Positions 1 through 5,331 of a DNA stretch of 5,331 nucleotides are shown piece by piece. Each line of letters starts with the position of its first letter. Within the stretch, counting starts at the first letter, position 1. Location: assembly GCA_003153915.1 (NCBI GenBank), contig PMBX01000178.1, positions 5,991 through 11,321 of the forward strand. Reading direction: 5' to 3'. Position numbers and translations under genes: made by a program. Below the pieces are notes generated by a model that saw nothing but the letters and a program-made list of their open reading frames with translations, ran no database searches and was not told the DNA's origin. Source of the stretch: Phycisphaerales bacterium. Its GTDB lineage: Bacteria; Planctomycetota; Phycisphaerae; SM23-33.

Positions 1-1658
1 TAGTCGGCCTCAACCTGCGGGTCTTTGATGCGGTCCTCCACCACCACGCGGATCCCGGGGGGAGTGGCCACCGACCGCACACTGCGGTCGACGATCCTGC
101 GGGCGTCAACCGTTTGCAGAACGAGCCGGTTCTGTCTGGCGAAGTGCAGCAGGCCGGAGACGATCCGCTTGCAGCGGTCTGCCTGTTCTGCGACCATCAC
201 CAAGTCCTCATGTATTCGTGAGCCTTGGGGGGCCTCGTCCCGCAGCAGGTGCGCGTACATCAGGACGATACCCAGCGGATTGTTTACCTCGTGGGCAATG
301 CCGGCAGCCAACTGCCCCATGCTGGCCAGCTTTTCCGAGTGCACAAGGGTTTCCTGGGCACTGGCCAATTTCTGGCTGGACTCGGCCAGTTCGCGGATCA
401 TCTGGTGGAGCTTCTCGATGGTGTGCGGCAGGCACATCTCGCTCTCGGCCAGGCTCTTGAAGATTGCCATGGCGTGCTCGTAGCAGGTGTCGTAGCCGCA
501 GGCCCCGCAGTTCAGCTCGTCCTGGGGGACGTTCTTGCCCATCCGGCTTAGGATCAGCCGGATCTCCTCCTCGAACGGAACGACCATGCGCTGATCGAAG
601 GGGGAGTATGTGCGAGAGAGGTCCAGTCTCGCCAGCGATTCCGAGGAATACGCCATCGTCTTACCGGGACGGCTGGACAGGGTCTGGCGGACATATTCAC
701 TGACCTTGGCTCGCCGGCCGTATTGCGGCGCGTCACAGGAGAACCCCGGGCCCATGATGCAGCCGTTGCAGGCAAGCACCTCCAGGAGTCGGGCCTTCAT
801 GTGTCCGGCATCGAACTCCTTGATGGCCTGCACAAAGCTCGTGCGCCCATCGGCGACGGCCACTTCGTCGGCAACCAGATCCTCGCGGATTCCGGCGGCC
901 TGGAAGAGTCCGCGGCTGATGGGAAAAAGCGCGCCCTCACCGGGATAGGGTGGATCGAAGTCGCTCGGCGTAACAGTCTGGGGGCTTAGCCCCGCGTCGT
1001 GAAACAATTCTCGCAGCTCCACAAACGTCAGGGCCGCGTCGAGATCGTTGCTGAGTTGCGGAACTGCGACCTCGCCTTTCTTGGCGATGCACGGACCGAT
1101 AAAGACCGACCGCCACTCTTGGCCCCACAACGTGCGCACCGCCCGTGCGGCGGCGACCATGGGGGATACGATGGGCGCCAACGTTTCAACCAGGTGTGGG
1201 TGGTAGCGCTCGACGAAGGCCACAACGGCCGGGCAACTGGTGGCGATATATCGCCGCCCATCGGATCGCTCGAGCAGATGGCGATATTCCCGGGCAACCA
1301 GGTCGGCCCCCATGGCTACTTCGTGTACCGCCCGAAAGCCCAAAGCCCGGAGCATGCCTACCATCTCCTGCCAGTGGCAATCGGTGAACTCGGCTGGGAA
1401 ACTCGGAGCGACGACGGCAGCGACGGGGACCGGTCCCTTCAGGAGTTCCCGGACGACGCCGGTGGAGTCGAGTACCTTCTTGGCCTGCTGACTGCACACA
1501 CGGAGGCAGTTCCCACAACCGATGCACCGCTCCGGCAGTACCTGGGCTTGCCCACCGGCGATGCGGATGGCCTTGGCCGGACACTCCCGCACGCAGGTGT
1601 AACAGATCCTGCATCGCTCTCGGATCGTGGTCACCAGGTTTATCGGGGCTTCCATCAT
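1..1658 (-). CDS. Hydrogenase-domain sensor histidine kinase (3' end outside window)
   Basis: This is a cytoplasmic sensor kinase with a hydrogenase-like input region, probably sensing H2 or redox state. The 552 visible residues show two [4Fe-4S] ferredoxin motifs (C16, C19, C22, C26 and C45, C48, C51, C55), then a domain like the [FeFe]-hydrogenase large subunit C-terminal region (about 75-315). The H-cluster-type cysteines are C142 (ATSCPAV), C190 (GPCIAKK), C297 and C300 (EVLACNGCIMGPG). A four-cysteine Fe-S module follows (C384, C387, C392, C409; C-x2-C-x4-C-x16-C), then a short helical linker and a HisKA domain with phospho-acceptor H456 in GIAHEVNNPLG; the HE-x2-N pattern suggests kinase and phosphatase activity. 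The ATPase domain starts near 515 and is cut by the window edge before its N-box. No PAS domain or membrane segment is seen. The start is the first of two adjacent ATGs; no clear Shine-Dalgarno precedes it. It lies 46 bases after its likely receiver partner. A sensory rather than catalytic role is inferred from the fusion and altered motifs. Confidence 0.93.
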   Translation of the reverse strand, partial: MMEAPINLVTTIRERCRICYTCVRECPAKAIRIAGGQAQVLPERCIGCGNCLRVCSQQAKKVLDSTGVVRELLKGPVPVAAVVAPSFPAEFTDCHWQEMVGMLRALGFRAVHEVAMGADLVAREYRHLLERSDGRRYIATSCPAVVAFVERYHPHLVETLAPIVSPMVAAARAVRTLWGQEWRSVFIGPCIAKKGEVAVPQLSNDLDAALTFVELRELFHDAGLSPQTVTPSDFDPPYPGEGALFPISRGLFQAAGIREDLVADEVAVADGRTSFVQAIKEFDAGHMKARLLEVLACNGCIMGPGFSCDAPQYGRRAKVSEYVRQTLSSRPGKTMAYSSESLARLDLSRTYSPFDQRMVVPFEEEIRLILSRMGKNVPQDELNCGACGYDTCYEHAMAIFKSLAESEMCLPHTIEKLHQMIRELAESSQKLASAQETLVHSEKLASMGQLAAGIAHEVNNPLGIVLMYAHLLRDEAPQGSRIHEDLVMVAEQADRCKRIVSGLLHFARQNRLVLQTVDARRIVDRSVRSVATPPGIRVVVEDRIKDPQVEAD

Positions 1659-1704
1659 CTTACAACTGCCGTCGACCGGAGACCTGCGGTGTGTCCCCAG
1701 GTGT

Positions 1705-2112
1705 TCACTCGCTGTGGCGCCTAAGGAGCCGGCGCACCTCGTTTCTAAGGTATTCCGGACGGACAGGCTTGTCCATCACGCTGTCAGCCTGAATCCAGGA
1801 CTTAGCCTGTGTATTGCGGGCGTCGAAGGACAGCCCGGTTGCGCCCCGCACGGCCGTCAAAATAATAATGGGCGTGCCGGGGAAGAGCCTACGGATCTGT
1901 TGGCAGAGGACCAGGCCGGAGTCTTTGTGCTCCATCATGAGGTCCACAACGGCCAGGTCCGGCTGCACCGAGGATAGAGCGTCCTCCGCCTCTCGGTGAC
2001 CCTGGGCCGTCACCAGCGTGTACCCGTCGTCCTGGAGGGCTAGTTGGACCTGGTAGAGGATGTCCGGATCGTCGTCAACGATCAGAACTTTCTTGGTCTT
2101 GTTTTCGGTCAT
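1705..2112 (-). CDS. Stand-alone response regulator receiver protein
   Basis: This is a 135-residue protein made of one CheY-like receiver domain with no DNA-binding or enzymatic output domain. Visible residues are the acidic pocket (D13, D14 in VLIVDDDPD), the phospho-acceptor D57 (AVVDLMM), the switch threonine T86 (IIILTA) and the lysine K115 followed by proline (MDKP). The stretch between T86 and K115 is 29 residues, about seven longer than in CheY, giving a long loop between strands beta-4 and beta-5. The start ATG has only a weak Shine-Dalgarno candidate (GAG about 12 bases upstream). The gene lies 52 bases after hydA and 46 bases before a histidine kinase gene, which is its likely phosphodonor. 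With no output domain it may act by protein contact, as a phosphorelay intermediate or as a phosphate sink. Receiver identity is firm; role and partner are inferred. Confidence 0.93.
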   Translation of the reverse strand: MTENKTKKVLIVDDDPDILYQVQLALQDDGYTLVTAQGHREAEDALSSVQPDLAVVDLMMEHKDSGLVLCQQIRRLFPGTPIIILTAVRGATGLSFDARNTQAKSWIQADSVMDKPVRPEYLRNEVRRLLRRHSE

Positions 2113-2127
2113 GTCTGTTTCTCATAT

Positions 2128-2144
2128 CCCCGCGCCAGGCGGGG
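2128..2144 (-). other. GC-rich hairpin between hydA and the response regulator gene
   Basis: A perfect six-base-pair stem (CCCCGC and GCGGGG around a five-base loop) lies in the 52-base gap between the hydA stop and the regulator start. No run of T follows it on the transcribed strand, so it is not a standard intrinsic terminator. It could protect the hydA message end, attenuate transcription or affect translation of the regulator, whose start lies about 15 bases downstream. The function is unknown. Confidence 0.4.
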
Positions 2145-2164
2145 TGGCTGTCATTACTTTGGGG

Positions 2165-3886
2165 CTACAGGACCACATCCCGTTGGGCGTAGTGCGTGTG
2201 CAGCAGACGGTGGCTCATCTCGCCGAGCGGTTTGCCCAGAAACTCCTTGTACAGTCGCGCGACGGAGGGGTTGGAGTGGCTCGTTCGGATCGGTTCGTCA
2301 CGGTCGATCTTGTAGAGGGCCTGCATCCGGGCGCGAATGGCGTTGATGTCGGCGCCAAACGGTTGGCCGCCACCCGCAATGCATCCGCCGGGGCAGGTCA
2401 TGACCTCCACGAAGTGCAGATCCCTGCGCCCTGCCGTGAATTCATCCAGCAGCCTCCGCGCGTTACCCAGACCGCTCACCACGGCCACACCCACCTCCAG
2501 ATCGCCGATCTGGACCTGCATCGACTTGGCGCCTTTCAGCCCACGAAGGGGCTGGGTCTTGAGGTCTGCCAACTCCTTGCCCGTGAGCAGGAAGTGAGCG
2601 GTGCGGAGAGCGGCTTCCATGACGCCGCCCGTGGCGCCGAAAATCTTACCTGCCGTAGACCGCTCGCCGAAGGGGGTATCGGTCGCTTCGGGCACCATCG
2701 CGCCTACGTCAACACCGAACATCCGGAAGAGCTGAGCCAGTTCGCGGGTCGTGAGGACGTAGTCTACGTCGGGAACGTATTCACGGGCCATCTCCGGGCG
2801 GCTACATTCGAATTTCTTAGCCGTGCATGGCATGACCGAAACGCTGACGATCTTGGCAGGATCCATGCCCCGTCGCGGAGCGAAGAAGCCTTTGACCAGG
2901 GCACCGAGCATCTGCTGGGGACTTTTACACGTGGAGACATTCGCCAGGTACTGGGGATAGAACTGCTCAATGAACTTGATCCAACCCGGGGAGCAACTTG
3001 TCAGCATCGGGAGCTTGCCACCGTGGGCGATGCGCTCGGCCAGTTCGCTGGCTTCCTCCATGATCGTCAGGTCGGCTGCGAAACTCGTATCGAACACCTT
3101 CCGAAAGCCCATTCGCCGCAGGCCCGCCACCATCTGCCCGTCCACATCGGTGCCGGGCTTCAGGCCGAATTCCTCGGCGAGGGTCACCGAGACGCTGGGG
3201 GCGTGTTGCACGACAACGTATTTTTGCGGGTCGGCCAGGGCGGCCACCACATCCTCGACGTAACTGCGCTCGCTCAGCGCGCCGGTGGGGCAGACCAGGA
3301 TGCACTGACCGCAGTTGACGCAACTGGAGACGTTCAGCCCTTCGTCGAACGCCGTGCCGATATACGCCCGAGAGCCTCGGGCGATGAAGTCGATCGCGGC
3401 CACGCCCTGGATTTCCTCGCATACCCGCACACACTTTCCGCACAGGATACACTTGTCCGGATTACGGATGATGGAAGCGCCGGAGACGTCCATCTCCTTG
3501 TCGGACTTGCGCGGGACGCCAATACGCTGACGGATGCCCATCTCCTGTGAGAGGCGCTGGAGGTCGCATCCGCCGTTCCGCGCGCAGTAGAGGCAGTCGT
3601 CGGGGTGTCCGCTCAGGAGCAGTTCGACGATCATCTTTCTCGCTGAGAGCACCCTGGGCGAGCGGGTCCGAATTTTCATCCCAGCCGCCACCGGATAGGA
3701 GCAGGCCGGAACGAGGTTCGGGAAACCCTCCACCTCGACCACGCAGAGCCGGCAGGCGCCGCTGGGCGGTAGCTTCTCCATGTGGCAGAGTGTCGGCACA
3801 TGGACTCCCTGCTTCCTCAGGGCAGCCAGAATCGTATCACCTTCGGTCGCCTCCAGGTTTCGGCTATCCACTTCCATCGTGATCAT
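2165..3886 (-). CDS. hydA: [FeFe]-hydrogenase catalytic subunit, group A, NAD(P)-linked HydA/HndD type
   Basis: This is the catalytic subunit for reversible reduction of protons to H2. The 573 residues match the size of HndD-like subunits of soluble NAD(P)-linked hydrogenases. Domains in order: a [2Fe-2S] plant-ferredoxin/NuoG-like domain (C34, C45, C48, C62); a His-Cys3 [4Fe-4S] domain (H94, C98, C101, C107); a double [4Fe-4S] ferredoxin domain (C146, C149, C152, C156 and C189, C192, C195, C199); and the H-cluster domain from about 222. H-cluster motifs are L1 TSCSPGW (296-302), L2 MPCTAKK (352-358) and L3 EVMTCPGGCIAGGGQP (494-509, with C498 and C502). The small C-terminal domain ends with HSNPSVARLYKEFLGKP, typical of the family. 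No signal peptide or membrane segment is visible, so it is probably cytoplasmic. The oddity is L1, where serine 299 sits at the second cysteine of the usual TSCCP. It is preceded by a flavoprotein module and followed by two-component genes. NuoE/NuoF-like partners would be expected upstream but are outside the window, so electron bifurcation is an inference. Confidence 0.96.
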   Translation of the reverse strand: MITMEVDSRNLEATEGDTILAALRKQGVHVPTLCHMEKLPPSGACRLCVVEVEGFPNLVPACSYPVAAGMKIRTRSPRVLSARKMIVELLLSGHPDDCLYCARNGGCDLQRLSQEMGIRQRIGVPRKSDKEMDVSGASIIRNPDKCILCGKCVRVCEEIQGVAAIDFIARGSRAYIGTAFDEGLNVSSCVNCGQCILVCPTGALSERSYVEDVVAALADPQKYVVVQHAPSVSVTLAEEFGLKPGTDVDGQMVAGLRRMGFRKVFDTSFAADLTIMEEASELAERIAHGGKLPMLTSCSPGWIKFIEQFYPQYLANVSTCKSPQQMLGALVKGFFAPRRGMDPAKIVSVSVMPCTAKKFECSRPEMAREYVPDVDYVLTTRELAQLFRMFGVDVGAMVPEATDTPFGERSTAGKIFGATGGVMEAALRTAHFLLTGKELADLKTQPLRGLKGAKSMQVQIGDLEVGVAVVSGLGNARRLLDEFTAGRRDLHFVEVMTCPGGCIAGGGQPFGADINAIRARMQALYKIDRDEPIRTSHSNPSVARLYKEFLGKPLGEMSHRLLHTHYAQRDVVL

Positions 3887-3891
3887 GCATT

Positions 3892-3897
3892 CACCTC
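3892..3897 (-). promoter_or_regulatory. Shine-Dalgarno site of hydA
   Basis: GAGGTG lies five bases before the ATG at 3886, within the 29-base gap after the upstream gene. It supports the first ATG as the start rather than the in-frame ATG three codons later. Another ATG at 3890-3888 is out of frame. No promoter-like sequence is evident in this short gap, which fits co-transcription with the upstream gene. Confidence 0.7.
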
Positions 3898-3915
3898 AAG
3901 AGAAGCCATTGTCTC

Positions 3916-5331
3916 CTAGGTCGGATGAGTGAACTCCAGGTCGCATCGCAGGCACCTCCTCGCCTCGCTCAGGGCCTGCGACTCGCTGATACACATCTCG
4001 ACCTCATGGAAGCAACGGCGGCGCTGATCCAAGGGCAATTCCGGCGGCGTCACGCGGTGGGCACTGTCCAGGTCATCCTCGTCGGGTACCGAGACCGGCT
4101 CGACATACGCGCTGGGCATGGCGATTCGGTTGACCGTCTTGAGAAGCCTTCCGCGGACGTATCGGTCGATCACCGCCGCTGCCCTCTTACCGGCAGCAAT
4201 GGCGTCGATCACTGTGTTAGGGCCTGTCACCAGGTCGCCTCCTGCGAACACGGCCGGTTGGGCGGTGGCGAAAGTCTCGGGGTCAACGCGGGGACCTCCG
4301 CCGTCGCTACTTTTCAGGCAAGCCAGAGCCGTCGGTTCCGGTTGTTCGCTGATGGCCACGATAAGGGTGTCCAGTGGAGCATCGAACTGCGAACCGGGCA
4401 GGGGAACAGGCCGGCGACGCCCGCTGGCGTCCGGTTCGCCCAACTCATTACGGATGAATCTCATGGCTTTCAGACGTCCGCCTTCGGAGACTACGGCTAT
4501 TGGAGCAACCAGCGTCTCGATCCGAATGCCTTCCGCCAGTGCGGCCTCGGTTTCCTCTGTGTACGCGGGCATTTCCTCTCGCGTGCGTCGATAGAAGACG
4601 GTGACGCTCTCCACGCCGCTCTGGCGAAAGGCCACGCGGGCGGCGTCCATTGCGGAGTTGCCCCCGCCTATGACGCCCACCTTTCCGCGGGCCAGCTCGC
4701 GGCCATGCAGGTTGAACTCCTTGAGGAACCGCATGCCGGGCACGATACCCTCGGACTCTTCGCCGGGCAGGTCGAGCGCGCGGCTCCCATGGGCGCCTAG
4801 AGCTAGGTAGACGGCCTTGTATCCCTCGGCCAGCAACCCGTCGATGTTGACGTCCTTGCCCAATTCGACGCCGTACCGAAGCTCGATGTTCTGGTTGAGC
4901 AGCGAGGCGATCTCTTTCTCCAGGCGTTCTCGCGGCAGGCGATAGGACGGTATTGCGCAAACGAGCATCCCACCCGGTTTGGTCTCGCGCTCGAAGACCG
5001 TCACACGATGCCCCAACAGGGACAGTTCGTGTGCGGCAGCCAGACCGGCAGGCCCAGCTCCGATGACGGCGATCCTGGCGCTGCGCGCGTCTGGAAGCGG
5101 TGCCGCCGGGGCATAAACCTTCGGATCTACGCGGTCAACGATGAATCGTTTCAGGGTGCGGATGGCTATGGGTTCGCCACCCGTGGCGCCCGCGCGACAG
5201 GATGCCTCGCAGGGGTGATGGCAGACTCTGGAACACGTGGAGGGCAAGGGATTGGCCTGCCTCAGAACCCGGTAAGCATCCTCATATTCGCCGCGAGCGA
5301 CGTGTGCCACGTACCGCCAAGCCTCGGTACC
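3916..5331 (-). CDS. GltD/NfnB-like FAD, NAD(P)H and Fe-S oxidoreductase module (5' end outside window)
   Basis: This flavoprotein probably passes electrons between NAD(P)H and an Fe-S chain, here that of the hydrogenase. The 471 visible residues begin in a Fer4_20-type N-terminal domain with C33, C37, C41 and C45 (C-x3-C-x3-C-x3-C), as in glutamate synthase small subunit. An FAD-binding Rossmann motif follows (GAGPAG, about 91-96), then a second nucleotide-binding Rossmann motif (GGGNSAMDAA, about 222-231) with YRR at 247-249. Arginines there usually suit NADPH in GltD relatives. The closing FAD motif is GGD (364-366). The C-terminus carries C440, C447, C460 and C463. The frame has no stop up to the window edge, and the residues before the GTG at 5310 (GTEAWRY) look like family sequence, so that GTG is not the true start. 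It stops at TAG 29 bases before hydA. It could be a separate subunit or the tail of a NuoF/HydB fusion; the window cannot decide. The family call is firm; the partner and the coenzyme are inferred. Confidence 0.9.
   Translation of the reverse strand, partial: GTEAWRYVAHVARGEYEDAYRVLRQANPLPSTCSRVCHHPCEASCRAGATGGEPIAIRTLKRFIVDRVDPKVYAPAAPLPDARSARIAVIGAGPAGLAAAHELSLLGHRVTVFERETKPGGMLVCAIPSYRLPRERLEKEIASLLNQNIELRYGVELGKDVNIDGLLAEGYKAVYLALGAHGSRALDLPGEESEGIVPGMRFLKEFNLHGRELARGKVGVIGGGNSAMDAARVAFRQSGVESVTVFYRRTREEMPAYTEETEAALAEGIRIETLVAPIAVVSEGGRLKAMRFIRNELGEPDASGRRRPVPLPGSQFDAPLDTLIVAISEQPEPTALACLKSSDGGGPRVDPETFATAQPAVFAGGDLVTGPNTVIDAIAAGKRAAAVIDRYVRGRLLKTVNRIAMPSAYVEPVSVPDEDDLDSAHRVTPPELPLDQRRRCFHEVEMCISESQALSEARRCLRCDLEFTHPT

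Noticed and set aside
1682..1702. Inverted repeat ACCTG/CAGGT in the gap before the sensor kinase gene
   Set aside because: The stem is only five pairs with an eleven-base loop and no T-tract; it is likely by chance.
999..1724. 241-codon open frame on the plus strand
   Set aside because: It is antisense to the sensor kinase, whose Fe-S and hydrogenase-like motifs are in one continuous minus-strand frame.
2128..2144. The hydA-regulator hairpin as an intrinsic terminator
   Set aside because: No T-tract follows the stem in the direction of transcription, and the downstream genes fit the same operon.
2060..3550. 496-codon open frame on the plus strand
   Set aside because: It lies antisense to hydA and the start of the regulator gene. 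Its translation shows no recognisable motifs, and long antisense frames are expected opposite GC-rich genes.
3925..4800. 291-codon open frame on the plus strand
   Set aside because: It is antisense to the flavoprotein gene, whose FAD and NAD(P)H motifs are clear. The plus-strand product resembles no family.
5308..5310. GTG as the start of the flavoprotein gene
   Set aside because: The frame stays open to the window edge, and the seven residues before this GTG fit the family, so the real start is upstream of the window.
5326..5331. GGTACC (KpnI site) exactly at the right end
   Set aside because: It lies within the coding frame and is a common six-base sequence. It could reflect how the fragment was obtained but carries no biological evidence.

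Overview
The window holds four protein-coding genes, all on the minus strand. They fill almost all of the sequence and are separated by short gaps (29, 52 and 46 bases), so they look like part of one operon transcribed from right to left. Both end genes run off the window. The DNA is GC-rich. The content (a multi-cluster [FeFe]-hydrogenase, an NAD(P)-linked iron-sulfur flavoprotein and an iron-sulfur sensor kinase) points to an anaerobic bacterium that makes or uses H2 by fermentation or syntrophy. The sequence does not show the lineage.

In transcription order the layout is as follows. (1) 5331-3916: the 3' part of a GltD/NfnB-like FAD and NAD(P)H oxidoreductase module, whose reading frame is open to the window edge. 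It may be a separate protein or the C-terminal half of a larger NuoF/HydB-type subunit. (2) 3886-2165: a complete [FeFe]-hydrogenase catalytic subunit (HydA/HndD type, 573 residues) with the full N-terminal relay of iron-sulfur domains. (3) 2112-1705: a single-domain response regulator with no output domain. (4) 1658 to beyond position 1: a sensor histidine kinase whose input region is two ferredoxin-type clusters, a hydrogenase-like H-cluster domain and a small four-cysteine Fe-S module, followed by a HisKA dimerisation domain. Its ATPase domain is cut off by the window edge.

The inferred logic is that the oxidoreductase module and HydA belong to a soluble NAD(P)H-linked, possibly ferredoxin-coupled, hydrogenase. 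The adjacent two-component pair would sense H2 or redox state through a catalytically altered copy of a hydrogenase domain and pass phosphate to the stand-alone receiver. The most interesting element is this hydrogenase-derived kinase, whose H-cluster motifs differ from the catalytic enzyme encoded next to it.

No RNA genes, mobile elements, CRISPR arrays or promoters were seen. The only non-coding signals are a good Shine-Dalgarno sequence before hydA and a compact GC hairpin between hydA and the response regulator gene. No non-coding stretch exceeds about 52 bases.
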